Source of the DNA: Micromonospora sp. C31
Lineage (GTDB): Bacteria; Actinomycetota; Actinomycetes; Mycobacteriales; Micromonosporaceae
Assembly (NCBI RefSeq): GCF_018070575.1
Contig: NZ_JAGPXN010000015.1
Span: 1 to 64,000, forward strand
Length of the DNA: 64,000 bases
Reading direction: 5' to 3'
The notes under the pieces were generated by a model. It ran no database searches. It saw only the letters and a list, made by a program, of their open reading frames with translations, and was not told where the DNA came from. How positions within the stretch are numbered: the stretch's first letter is position 1; each line of letters starts with the position of its first letter. Position numbers and translations under genes: made by a program. Below, piece by piece: positions 9,260 through 17,536 of this stretch.

Positions 9260-10320
9260 CAGTCTGCCGCCAGACGCGCCTCGAACAACGCCCGCACCCC
9301 CGACTCCGACCGCAGCAGACCCAGCGCGAACTCCGCGTGCCCCGGCACGTACCCGTTGCCCACCAGCATCGTCACGTCCGCCGCCAGGCCCTCCGCCCCC
9401 AACGCCGCCGCCGCGAAACTCGTCGCCATCGAGAAGAACACCACCGTGCCGCCGTCCGCCGTCGCCAGCACCGCACCATGCTCACAGCCCGGCACGTCCA
9501 CGCAGACCACCGTCACGTCCGCCGGCGCCCCCAACGCCGTCGTCACCGCCGTCGACAACGCCACCGGATCCCGGGCGTCGGCCAACGCCACCGCGTCCGC
9601 CAACGCCACCGCCGCCAACGAGTCGCGCTCCGCCACCACCGGCACCACCCCGACCGTACGGGCGGCACCCGCCCGCCGCGCCGCGGCCAACGACAACGAC
9701 CCGCTCTTGCCCGCGCCCCCGACCACCGCCACCCGCACCGGCGTCGGATCCCCCGCCCGCTCCCGCTCCGCCACGTACCGCGACACCACCCGCGCCGTCA
9801 ACGCCGGGGCCCCGCACACGTCGAGCACCGCCAGGGACAGCTGCGGATCGAGATCCGCCGGCAGCACCGCCGCGATCGACCGGGCGAACAGGATCGCGTA
9901 CCCGTCACACGGCACCTGCTCGCTGCGCCCGTCCCAACGGGCCAACCCGTCGAGGATCGTCAGCGGCGTCAACGTCAGCGACACCAGGGTCGCCACCCGC
10001 TGCCCCGCCCGCAGCCCCAGCGGGGAACGCCGCCCCGCCTCCTCCACCGTGCCGATCAACATCCCGCCCGACCCGGTCACCGGGTTCTGCATCTTGCCCC
10101 GGGCGGACACGATCTGGAGCACCTCGGCCCGGACCGCGTCGCCGTCGCCGCCGTGCTTCTCCCACAACTGCCGGAAACTCGCCGCGTCCAGGTTCAACCG
10201 CTCCACCCGGATACGCACCTCGTTCGGCGCGACCTCCGGGCTCGCGTCCAGCCGCCACGCGGCCTGCGGCAGCACCCCCGCCGGTTCGACAACGCGGTGC
10301 AGACCCACCGGTGACGTCAC
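9259..10320 (-). CDS. kdd: L-erythro-3,5-diaminohexanoate dehydrogenase
   Basis: Kdd oxidatively deaminates 3,5-diaminohexanoate to 5-amino-3-oxohexanoate with NAD(P). The N-terminus GLHRVVEPAGVLPQAAWRLD agrees with clostridial Kdd, and a Rossmann loop (AVVGGAGKSGSLSLAAARRA) lies mid-protein. I set the start at the GTG at 10320, since GGGGGAGGT stands 4 nt upstream and the family begins here; an open extension to 10449 exists but looks like leader sequence. First gene of the leftward operon, divergent from kamA across about 143 bp. Confidence 0.92.
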   Translation of the reverse strand: MTSPVGLHRVVEPAGVLPQAAWRLDASPEVAPNEVRIRVERLNLDAASFRQLWEKHGGDGDAVRAEVLQIVSARGKMQNPVTGSGGMLIGTVEEAGRRSPLGLRAGQRVATLVSLTLTPLTILDGLARWDGRSEQVPCDGYAILFARSIAAVLPADLDPQLSLAVLDVCGAPALTARVVSRYVAERERAGDPTPVRVAVVGGAGKSGSLSLAAARRAGAARTVGVVPVVAERDSLAAVALADAVALADARDPVALSTAVTTALGAPADVTVVCVDVPGCEHGAVLATADGGTVVFFSMATSFAAAALGAEGLAADVTMLVGNGYVPGHAEFALGLLRSESGVRALFEARLAAD

Positions 10321-10463
10321 ACGACCTCCCCCTGTTCGTACCGCTCGAAGCCCCGGCCAGGACTCGCGTAGCGGGAAAACTTCCGGCAGACTAATTTCTT
10401 CACCGAATATTTTCCAGTAGCCTTCGGGATTGCTGATCAACCGCACCACATCGAGGAGGGGCC
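10321..10463. promoter_or_regulatory. Divergent kdd / kamA promoter region
   Basis: 143 bp separate the two divergent transcription units of the lysine pathway. The middle (about 10381-10420) is AT-rich for this genome, as expected of a shared promoter. Strong ribosome sites flank it on both sides: GGGGGAGGT for kdd and GAGGAGGGG for kamA. No clear operator palindrome was identified. Confidence 0.5.
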
Positions 10464-11870
10464 GTGACCCAGACCCAACCGGTGGAGACCCTGCCCCCGC
10501 CCCGCCCCGCGCCGGTCGCGGTCCCCACCGCGGGACAGCCCTACGAATACCGCCGCGCTCCCCTCGTCGAACCCGACTGGACCCGCTTCCCCGGCTGGCG
10601 CCACGTCACCCGCGACCAGTGGGAGAACGCACAGTGGCAGCGCGTCAACTGCGTCAAGAACATCAAGCAACTGCGCACCGTCCTCGGCGACGCGGTCGAC
10701 GAGTCCTTCTACGCCGACCTCGAGGCCGACCAGAAGGCCCTGGCCACCATGTCCATGCTGGTGCCGCCACAGATGGTCAACACCATGGTCCCGTTCGCGC
10801 CGATGAGCACCGAGGCGTTCCTCGCCGACCCCATCCGGCGCTACATGATCCCCGTCGCCTCCGACCGGCGCACCGACTGGCCCTCCCACCCGTACGCCAG
10901 CCGCGACTCCCTGCACGAACACGACATGTGGGTCGCCGAGGGCCTCACCCACCGCTACCCCACCAAGGTCCTCGCCGAACTGCTCTCCACCTGCCCCCAG
11001 TACTGCGGGCACTGCACCCGCATGGACCTCGTCGGCAACTCCACCCCCGCCGTCGACAAGCTCAAGCTCACCCTCAAGCCCGTCGACCGCTACGACGCCC
11101 ACATCGGCTACCTCAAGGCCCACCCCGGCGTCCGTGACGTCGTCGTCTCCGGCGGCGACGTGGCCAACGTGCCGTGGAAGAACCTCGAGTCCTACCTGAT
11201 GCGGCTGCTGGAGATCGAGACCATCCGCGACATCCGGCTCGCCACCAAGGCCCTCATGGGCCTGCCCCAGCACTGGCTGCAGCCCGACGTCGTCGAGGGC
11301 CTCGAACGCGTCGCCCGCACCGCCGCCCGCCGCGGCGTCAACCTCGCCATCCACACCCACGTCAACCACGCCCAGTCGCTCACCCCGCTGGTCGCCAGGG
11401 CCGCCCAGACCGCCCTCGACGTGGGCGTACGCGACGTCCGCAACCAGGGTGTGCTCATGCGCGGCGTCAACGCCACCGCCCCCGACCTGCTCGACCTCTG
11501 CTTCGCCCTCCAGGGCGAGGCGGGCATCCTGCCGTACTACTTCTACATGTGCGACATGATCCCCAACGCCGAGCACTGGCGGGTGCCGGTCTGGCACGCC
11601 CAGCAGCTCCAGCACGACATCATGGGCTACCTGCCCGGCTACGCCACCCCACGCATCGTCTGCGACGTCCCCTTCGTCGGCAAGCGCTGGGTGCACATGC
11701 TCACCGAGTACGACCGCGACCGTGGCATCTCGTACTGGACGAAGAACTACCGCACCTCCATCGAGTCCGCCGACGCCGAGGCGCTCAACAAGCGCCACGC
11801 CTACTACGACCCGATCGACACCCTGCCCGAGGCCGGGCAGCAGTGGTGGGCCGAGCACCGCAACGACTGA
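10464..11870 (+). CDS. kamA: Lysine 2,3-aminomutase family radical SAM enzyme
   Basis: KamA converts L-lysine to beta-lysine using a [4Fe-4S] cluster, SAM and PLP. The radical-SAM triad CPQYCGHC is intact (Cys177, Cys181, Cys184). The GTG start follows GAGGAGGGG. With 468 residues it is about 50 longer than the clostridial enzyme as I recall it, with extra N-terminal sequence. Where the clostridial PLP lysine sits in a glycine-rich APGGGGK loop, this protein reads VCDVPFVGK, so the lysine may be kept but the loop differs. It belongs to the aminomutase family; lysine as substrate rests mainly on kamDE and kdd next door. Confidence 0.88.
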   Translation: MTQTQPVETLPPPRPAPVAVPTAGQPYEYRRAPLVEPDWTRFPGWRHVTRDQWENAQWQRVNCVKNIKQLRTVLGDAVDESFYADLEADQKALATMSMLVPPQMVNTMVPFAPMSTEAFLADPIRRYMIPVASDRRTDWPSHPYASRDSLHEHDMWVAEGLTHRYPTKVLAELLSTCPQYCGHCTRMDLVGNSTPAVDKLKLTLKPVDRYDAHIGYLKAHPGVRDVVVSGGDVANVPWKNLESYLMRLLEIETIRDIRLATKALMGLPQHWLQPDVVEGLERVARTAARRGVNLAIHTHVNHAQSLTPLVARAAQTALDVGVRDVRNQGVLMRGVNATAPDLLDLCFALQGEAGILPYYFYMCDMIPNAEHWRVPVWHAQQLQHDIMGYLPGYATPRIVCDVPFVGKRWVHMLTEYDRDRGISYWTKNYRTSIESADAEALNKRHAYYDPIDTLPEAGQQWWAEHRND

Positions 11871-12206
11871 ACCCGCACGTAACCACGTCACCCCCGGGCC
11901 GGTGGACGGCTCCGGGGGTGACGTGGTTCCAGGTCCCAGCCGTCCCGTGAACCCCTCCCCCGGCCCCGGGGCAGGGTCGCCGACGGCTCGCACGGCTCGA
12001 TCCGGCGCTGGCCACCGCCGCCTTCATCCGCGAGGGCCGGCCCGCTCGTGGCCCCCTGCCGCCCCCTTCTGGACGCCCGGGTCGGTCGTCTTCCTTTTCG
12101 GGCCTTGCTGGCTTCTGTCCCTGTCCCGGTGGGTGATCGCACACCCGCTAAGGCATCCTAGGACACTAGGTGAACGGTGGGTAGGAGTGTCTGGTTGACT
12201 GTTGGA
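11871..12206. other. Intergenic region after kamA
   Basis: 336 bp with a long kamA terminator at its left end and the promoter of the histidine phosphatase at its right end. CCTAG-GACA-CTAGG (12157-12170) is a small inverted repeat that could be an operator. No gene is supported. Confidence 0.55.
11881..11928 (+). terminator. Terminator of kamA
   Basis: A perfect 17-bp inverted repeat (AACCACGTCACCCCCGG and its complement) with a 14-nt loop begins about 10 bp after the kamA stop. This is a strong hairpin, without a clear U-run, as is common in actinomycetes. Confidence 0.8.
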
Positions 12207-12818
12207 ATGGGAGAGATCCTGCTGATCCGGCACGGCGAGACCACCTGGAGCGCCAGCCGCCGGCACACCTCGTACACCGACCTCGAGCTCACCCCCGACG
12301 GCGAGCGGCAGGCGCGCGCCCTCGGCCGGTTCCTCGCCGGCCGGCGCTTCGCCGCCGTCCTCACCAGCCCCCGCGCCCGGGCCCTGCACACCGCGCGGCT
12401 GGCCGGCCTCACCGTCACCGGCACGATCGACGACCTCGCCGAATGGAACTACGGCGACTACGAGGGGCGCACCACCGCCGACATCAGCGACGACCACCCG
12501 AGCTGGTCGATCTGGACCGACGGCTGCCCCGGCGGTGAGTCCCCCAACCAGGTCGGCGAGCGCCTCGACCGGGTGCTCGCCCGGGTCCACCCGCTGCTCG
12601 ACCGGGGCACCGTCGCCCTCGTCGGGCACGCCCACAGCCTGCGCGTGCTCGGCGCCCGCTGGGTCGGCCTGCCGCCCTCAGCCGGCGGGTTGCTGCGACT
12701 GGACACCGCCACCGTCAGCGTGCTCGGCCACGAGCACGGCCGGCGGGTCATTCTGCGGTGGAACCAGCCGGTTCCCCCGACGCCCGGGCACGCACCCGAA
12801 CGTGGGGCTCGACACTGA
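12207..12818 (+). CDS. Histidine phosphatase family protein
   Basis: A phosphoglycerate-mutase-like phosphatase of about 203 residues. The catalytic LLIRHGET motif lies at residues 5-12, the second acid region is around EWNYGDYEG, and the second histidine is in LVGHAHSLRVL. Relatives dephosphorylate small metabolites (GpmB, CobC, SixA-like); the substrate cannot be read here. The ATG at 12207 puts RHG at its usual place; a GTG at 12177 is also open. Its 3' end overlaps the convergent Lrp gene by 71 bp. Confidence 0.88.
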   Translation: MGEILLIRHGETTWSASRRHTSYTDLELTPDGERQARALGRFLAGRRFAAVLTSPRARALHTARLAGLTVTGTIDDLAEWNYGDYEGRTTADISDDHPSWSIWTDGCPGGESPNQVGERLDRVLARVHPLLDRGTVALVGHAHSLRVLGARWVGLPPSAGGLLRLDTATVSVLGHEHGRRVILRWNQPVPPTPGHAPERGARH

Positions 12819-13254
12819 TCTTCGGCGGCCGGTTCTCGTAGGGCGTCGACAGCACCACGGTCGTGCGGGTGGTCACGTTCGCCGCCGTCCGGATCTCCTG
12901 GAGCAGCCGCTCCAGGCCGGCCGGGCTGGCCACCCGCACCAGCAGGAGATAGAAGTCCTCCCCCGCCACCGAGTAGCACGAGTCGATCTCGGGCAGGTGG
13001 GCCAGCCGCTCCGGCGCGTCGTCGGGCTGCGACGGGTCGAACGGCCGGATCGCCACGAACGCGGTCAACGGCAGTTCGAGGGCCTCGAAGGACACCCGCG
13101 CGGCGTACCCCTTGATCACGCCCCGCTGCTCCAGCCGGCGCACCCGCTGGTGCACGGCGGAGACCGACAGGCCGACCCCAGCCGCCAGATCCGTGTACGA
13201 CAGCCGACCGTCAGCGGTCAGGGCGGCGATGATGGCGCGGTCGATCTCCTCCAC
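12748..13254 (-). CDS. Lrp/AsnC family transcriptional regulator
   Basis: An N-terminal winged helix-turn-helix (EIDRAIIAALTADGRLSYTD, then a recognition helix VSAVHQRVRRLEQ) is followed by a RAM-type ligand domain ending near STPYENRP. About 168 residues, normal for the family. The GTG at 13254 is preceded at 7 nt by TAGGTT, pointing to a leaderless start; a TTG at 13263 is the alternative. Lrp/AsnC proteins sense amino acids, so control of the nearby lysine genes is conceivable but unproved. The C-terminal codons overlap the histidine phosphatase gene on the other strand. Confidence 0.88.
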   Translation of the reverse strand: MEEIDRAIIAALTADGRLSYTDLAAGVGLSVSAVHQRVRRLEQRGVIKGYAARVSFEALELPLTAFVAIRPFDPSQPDDAPERLAHLPEIDSCYSVAGEDFYLLLVRVASPAGLERLLQEIRTAANVTTRTTVVLSTPYENRPPKISVEPHVRVRARASGEPAGSTAE

Positions 13255-13261
13255 GGCGTGC

Positions 13262-13267
13262 AACCTA
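13262..13267 (-). promoter_or_regulatory. -10 box of the Lrp/AsnC gene (TAGGTT)
   Basis: TAGGTT on the minus strand, 7 nt before the GTG at 13254. Confidence 0.5.
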
Positions 13268-13347
13268 CCGGGAAAACCGCCCGGCGGCGACGACGCGCTC
13301 CCGCCGACGCGACGCGGCGCACCTGCCACGCCGGCGGGACGCGTCGG

Positions 13348-14490
13348 TCAGCCCTTCGCCAGCGCCCGGGAGATGACCAGCCGCTGGATCTGGTTGGTCC
13401 CCTCGACGATCTGCAGCACCTTGGCCTCGCGCATGTAGCGCTCCACCGGGTGGTCGGCCACGTAGCCGGCGCCGCCGAGCACCTGCACCGCGTCGGTGGT
13501 CACCCGCATCGCCACGTCCGTGGCGAAGAGCTTCGCCTTCGCCGCCTCGATCGAGTACGGCCGGCCGGCGTCGCGCAGCCGGGCCGCGGCCAGCATCAAC
13601 GCCCGGGCCGCGGAGATCTGGGTGGCCAGGTCGGCGAGCGTGAAACCCAGCCCCTGGAAGTCGATGACCGCCCTGCCGAACTGCTGGCGCTCCCGGGCGT
13701 AGCCGACCGCGTAGTCCAGTGCAGCCTGGGCCAGCCCGACCGCGCAGGCGGCGATGCCGAGGCGACCCGAGTCGAGCGCGGACATCGCGATGGAGAAGCC
13801 CGCCCCCTCCCCGCCGATCAGCCGCTCGGCCGGCACCCGGGCCGAGTCGAAGGCGATCTGCGCCACCGGGGAGGCGCGCAGCCCCATCGTGCGCTCGGCG
13901 GCCTGCGGCGCGATGCCGGGCGTGTCGCGGTCGGCCAGCAGGCAGGAGATGCCCTTCGGGCCGGGCCCGCCGGTGCGGCAGAAGATGTTGTAGAAGTCCG
14001 CCACCTGGGCGTGGGTGATCCACGCCTTGGTGCCGTCGACCACGTAGGTCTCGCCGTCGAGTACCGCCCTCGTGGTCAGCGCGGCGGCGTCCGAGCCGCC
14101 CTGCGGCTCCGACAGGCAGTACGCCCCGAGCAGTTCCCCGCCGATCATGTCGGGCAGCAGCTTGCGCTGCTCGTCGGTGCCGAACTGCGCCAGCGGGTAG
14201 CAGGACAGGGTGTGCACGCTGACCGCCTCGGCGACCGCGAGCCAGCGGCTGGCCAGGATCTCCAGCACCTGGAGGTACACCTCGTAGGGCTGGGCGGCGC
14301 CGCCGTACTCCTCGGCGTACGGCAGGCCGAGCAGGCCGGCCCGCCCTAGGGTGCGCAGCACCTCGCGGGGGAACTCGGCGCGCTCCTCGAACCCGGCGGC
14401 GCGCGGCGCGAGCTCCCGGTCGGCGAGTTCGGTGGCGAGGTCGAGCAGGTCGTGGGCCTCGTCGGTGGGCAGGATCCGGTCGACAGTCAT
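13348..14490 (-). CDS. Acyl-CoA dehydrogenase
   Basis: A 380-residue FAD-dependent acyl-CoA dehydrogenase that introduces a trans-2 double bond into acyl-CoA. The family signatures are present: AYCLSEPQGGSDAAAL mid-protein and the C-terminal KVLQIVEGTNQIQR, which contains the catalytic glutamate of short/medium-chain enzymes. The start overlaps the stop of the peptidase gene by 4 nt (ATGA). It is near the lysine cluster, whose end product crotonyl-CoA belongs to the same chemistry, but a functional link is only suggested. Confidence 0.93.
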   Translation of the reverse strand: MTVDRILPTDEAHDLLDLATELADRELAPRAAGFEERAEFPREVLRTLGRAGLLGLPYAEEYGGAAQPYEVYLQVLEILASRWLAVAEAVSVHTLSCYPLAQFGTDEQRKLLPDMIGGELLGAYCLSEPQGGSDAAALTTRAVLDGETYVVDGTKAWITHAQVADFYNIFCRTGGPGPKGISCLLADRDTPGIAPQAAERTMGLRASPVAQIAFDSARVPAERLIGGEGAGFSIAMSALDSGRLGIAACAVGLAQAALDYAVGYARERQQFGRAVIDFQGLGFTLADLATQISAARALMLAAARLRDAGRPYSIEAAKAKLFATDVAMRVTTDAVQVLGGAGYVADHPVERYMREAKVLQIVEGTNQIQRLVISRALAKG

Positions 14491-15602
14491 AGCGCGATGA
14501 GCTCCGTGGGGGTGGTGTTGAGCCGTTGCACGCCGTCCGTGGCGCAGACGACGATGTCCTCGATGCGGGCGCCGTGGCGGCCCGCCAGGTAGATGCCGGG
14601 TTCGACGGAGAACGTCATCCCCGCCTCCAGCGGGCGGGCGTTGCCGGCCACCACGTAGGGGTCCTCGTGGCCGTCCAGGCCGATGCCGTGGCCGGTGCGG
14701 TGCAGGAACGCCGCGCCGAAGCCGGCGGCGACGATCGGTTCGCGGGCCGCCGCGTCGACGTCCTCGGCGGTGGCCCCGGGGCGGACCGCGGCCACCGCGG
14801 CCCGCTGGGCGGCGTGCAGCACCGCGTAGTAGTCGACGAACTCGGCCGGCGCCGGGGCGCCCGCGACGTACGTGCGGGTGCAGTCGGAGCGGTAGCCCGA
14901 GGGCATCGTCCCGCCGATGTCCACGACGACCGGTTCGCCGGCACCGATCGGGCGCTCGGAGGTGCCGTGGTGCGGGCTGGCGCCGTTCGGGCCGGCGGCG
15001 ACGATCACGAAGTCCACGCTCACGTGGCCGGCGGCAAGGATGGCCGCCGCGATGTCGGCGCCCACCTCAGCCTCGGTGCGGCCCGGCCGCAGCCACTCCC
15101 CCATCCGCCCGTGCACCGCGTCGATCGCCGCGCCCGCCTCGGCCAGCGCCGCGACCTCCGCCGGGGACTTGCGCACGCGCATCTCGCGCAGCACCTCCGA
15201 GGCCAGCCGTTGGGCGGCGCCGGGCAGCGCCGTACGCAGGGCCAGGACCTGCTCGGCCCACATCCGGTCGGCCAGCCCGACCGCCGCCACCGGTCCGCCG
15301 AGGGCGGCGACGAGCAGCGGGTACGGGTCGGTGCCGTCGGCGTGCTCCACGATGCGTACGCCGGTGGCCGGGGCCGGGGACGCCTCGGCGGCCGGCCGCT
15401 CCAGGGCGGGCACGATCAGGGTCGCCTCGCCCTGTGCGGGCAGCACCAGGCAGGTGAGCCGCTCCCCCTCGTGCGCGTCGTAGCCGGTCAGGTAGCGCAG
15501 GTCGGAGCCGGGGGTCAGCAGCAGCGCGTCCAGGCCGGCGGCGGCGGTGGCGCGCTGGGCGTCGGCCAGCCGCCGGGGCGGGTACAGCTCGTCGGGTCCC
15601 AC
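14487..15602 (-). CDS. M24 family Xaa-Pro aminopeptidase
   Basis: A creatinase-like N-terminal domain is followed by a pita-bread metallopeptidase domain. Metal ligands can be followed in VVVDIGGTMPSGYRSDCTRT (two Asp), LHRTGHGIGLDGHEDP (His), FSVEPGIYL (Glu) and ARIEDIV (Glu). 371 residues, typical of PepQ/YpdF-like dipeptidases that release residues before proline. TAAGCT stands 6 nt before the GTG at 15602, so a leaderless transcript is likely. It leads a two-gene unit with the acyl-CoA dehydrogenase. Confidence 0.92.
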   Translation of the reverse strand: MGPDELYPPRRLADAQRATAAAGLDALLLTPGSDLRYLTGYDAHEGERLTCLVLPAQGEATLIVPALERPAAEASPAPATGVRIVEHADGTDPYPLLVAALGGPVAAVGLADRMWAEQVLALRTALPGAAQRLASEVLREMRVRKSPAEVAALAEAGAAIDAVHGRMGEWLRPGRTEAEVGADIAAAILAAGHVSVDFVIVAAGPNGASPHHGTSERPIGAGEPVVVDIGGTMPSGYRSDCTRTYVAGAPAPAEFVDYYAVLHAAQRAAVAAVRPGATAEDVDAAAREPIVAAGFGAAFLHRTGHGIGLDGHEDPYVVAGNARPLEAGMTFSVEPGIYLAGRHGARIEDIVVCATDGVQRLNTTPTELIAL

Positions 15603-15608
15603 CCGGCC

Positions 15609-15614
15609 AGCTTA
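15609..15614 (-). promoter_or_regulatory. -10 box of the Xaa-Pro peptidase gene (TAAGCT)
   Basis: TAAGCT on the minus strand, 6 nt before the GTG at 15602. Confidence 0.5.
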
Positions 15615-15825
15615 ACGGTCGTTCGGGCATCGCCCCAGCCCGCCCGGCACGCGGGGAGCGCTCTCCGGCGCATCGGAGGTCGTCGCTGACGGCACGGTCA
15701 ACACTCCTTGGGACTTGGCTGCCTCGAGGATGTCCCCCGTCCCCACCCCGTACGCCCGCACCCCGGCGCCCGGTCGCCGACGCGGGCGGCACGGCCGCCG
15801 CGACCCGCCCACGGGAAGGCCCCCG

Positions 15826-16257
15826 ATGCCCTCATCGTCGCCCCGCCTCCGGTCGGCCCTCGCCGCCGGCCTGCTCACCCTGGCCTGCACCGCCGCCACC
15901 CTCGCCCTGGTCCCCGCCCCCGCGCAGGCCGCCGAGCTGCCCGGCGGTTTCCGCAGCGTCGGTTACCTGCCGTCGTGGAGCGGCGACGTCAACGCCGTGC
16001 CGTACGGCAAGCTCACCCACGTCAACTACGCGTTCGTGCTGCCCAACGGCGACGGCACCCTGCGCCCGGTGGAGAACCCCGCCAAGCTCTCCCAACTGGT
16101 CTCGCGCGGTCACGCCGGCAACGTCAAGGTGTCGATCGCGATCGGCGGCTGGAACAACGGCGACGACTCCGCCTTCGAGGCACTCGCCGACGGCACCCGG
16201 CTGCAGATCTGGGACCGCTTCGGCGGCGCCAACCAGGTCTGGCGGCTGCCCGCCTGA
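15826..16257 (+). pseudogene. Internally deleted secreted GH18 chitinase with lectin tail
   Basis: A 143-residue open frame with a Sec signal peptide ending near AQA-AE (residue 39). About 75 residues of the first part of a GH18 chitinase barrel follow (FRSVGYLPSWSGDVNAVPYG to KVSIAIGGWNNGDDSAFEAL). It then passes directly into the last ~20 residues of a ricin-type beta-trefoil lectin (DGTRLQIWDRFGGANQVWRL). The catalytic DGxDxDWE segment and most of both domains are missing, while the frame stays open across the junction. The ATG follows GGAAGG. I regard it as a deletion remnant that is probably still secreted but cannot be catalytic. Confidence 0.75.
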
Positions 16258-16268
16258 GCGGCGCGTGC

Positions 16269-16299
16269 GGCCCCGTCGTCGCCCCGGCGGGACGGGGCC
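16269..16299. terminator. Hairpin between the chitinase remnant and DUF4037 gene
   Basis: A 9-bp inverted repeat GGCCCCGTC / GACGGGGCC with a 13-nt loop lies between two convergent genes, so it may serve both. Confidence 0.55.
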
Positions 16300-16333
16300 C
16301 GTCGCCGTCCCTCGACGCCGTCGGCGGCTCCCG

Positions 16334-17422
16334 TCAGTCGGGGCCGTCCAGCACCGGCGGCAGCGCGGCGGCGAGCCGGCGGACCCGGTGCGCGTGGGTC
16401 AGCACGTCCACGCTGTCGACGTACTGGTCGACCGCGCCGAACGGCGCACGCTCGCGCAGGGCCGGGTCGGTGATGGCGGCGCGCAGTGCGGCGGCGACCC
16501 GCCCGGCGTCCAGGACCAGGAACGGCCGTGCGTGAAACGGCCGTGGCCGGGCGCGCACCGGCGCCGCCAGGCCGGTGCCGTCGGTCCAGGCGGCGACCGC
16601 CTCCAGCGCCCGGACCAGCCCCTCCTCGCGTACCCGCCAGTCGCCCGGGCCGAGCGCGTCGGCCAGGGCGCCGGCGACGGGCGCCGCGTCGGGCAGCCGG
16701 GCGAACACCGTGCCCAGCCACTTGTCGTACGGGGGCCAGCGGCGGTGCAGCAGCAGGGCGAGGCGCATCAGGTCCCGGGCCAGCCCGGCGGTCACCACCC
16801 GGCTGCCGAGGTCGTCGCCGGCCTCGGCGCAGCGGCCGGGCAGGTGCTCGGCCTGGGCGACACGGGTCCACGCGGCGGCCAGCACGTGCCGCCACACGTC
16901 GTCCGGATACCACGCCAACGTCGCCCGGGCCGCGCTCAACGCGCCGTCGAGGCCGTCGTGGAATACCGCGCCGCCGGTCACCTCGGCCAGCCGCTGCGTG
17001 GGCGTGGCCAACCAGTCCACCGCGCTGACGCCGGCGGCCGGGTCGAAGCCCAGCCGGTCGTGCCACCAGCCGCCCAGCTCGTGGATGGTGACGCCGTGCC
17101 GGCTGCCCGTCCGGTCGGCGACCCCGAGCCTGCCGTGCCCGGTGAAGCGGGTCGGCCAGCCGAGGAACTCCGCCGGCAGGTCGGCGGCCAACGTCGCGCG
17201 CAGGTGCGGGACCCGCGCCGCGTCACACGCGGCGACGAAGAGCTGCCCCCGGGGCCCCCAGTCGTGGTCGGTGGAGCGCGGGGTGTCCAGGCCGAGCAGT
17301 TCCGAGCCGCCGTCGAGCAGGCCGGCCGCGTAGCGCAGACCGGGAAGGCGTCGACGCAGGATGGGGGCCAGCACCTCGTCGTGGAACCGGCGGCCCAGCG
17401 TCAGGCCCGCAACGAACGTCAC
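16334..17422 (-). CDS. DUF4037 domain protein, nucleotidyltransferase-like
   Basis: About 362 residues. The N-terminal part reads as a nucleotidyltransferase-fold core: GGSELLGLDTPRSTDHDWGP places a GS pair before an acidic DHD-type site. The C-terminal half is helical and matches what I know as DUF4037. Substrate and biological role are unknown; related folds adenylylate antibiotics or proteins. The GTG at 17422 is preceded at 7 nt by CAGACT, a weak form of the -10 box used by neighbours. Confidence 0.8.
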   Translation of the reverse strand: MTFVAGLTLGRRFHDEVLAPILRRRLPGLRYAAGLLDGGSELLGLDTPRSTDHDWGPRGQLFVAACDAARVPHLRATLAADLPAEFLGWPTRFTGHGRLGVADRTGSRHGVTIHELGGWWHDRLGFDPAAGVSAVDWLATPTQRLAEVTGGAVFHDGLDGALSAARATLAWYPDDVWRHVLAAAWTRVAQAEHLPGRCAEAGDDLGSRVVTAGLARDLMRLALLLHRRWPPYDKWLGTVFARLPDAAPVAGALADALGPGDWRVREEGLVRALEAVAAWTDGTGLAAPVRARPRPFHARPFLVLDAGRVAAALRAAITDPALRERAPFGAVDQYVDSVDVLTHAHRVRRLAAALPPVLDGPD

Positions 17423-17429
17423 ACCGGCC

Positions 17430-17435
17430 AGTCTG
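17430..17435 (-). promoter_or_regulatory. Possible -10 box of the DUF4037 gene (CAGACT)
   Basis: CAGACT on the minus strand, 7 nt before the GTG at 17422; the first T of the consensus is replaced by C. Confidence 0.35.
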
Positions 17436-17492
17436 CGCCCGCGGCCGGTGGCCGCGCAGCCCTGTTCCGCCGTCGGCGGCCGTACCCGCCGA

Positions 17493-17498
17493 TAGGCT
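17493..17498 (+). promoter_or_regulatory. -10 box upstream of the small membrane protein (TAGGCT)
   Basis: TAGGCT lies about 38 nt before the GTG at 17537. This leaves a short leader that contains the GGGAGAGGAG ribosome site, so this gene is not leaderless. Confidence 0.5.
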
Positions 17499-17536
17499 GG
17501 GCGCGGACAGGTCGCCGAGGGAGAGGAGCGACCGCC

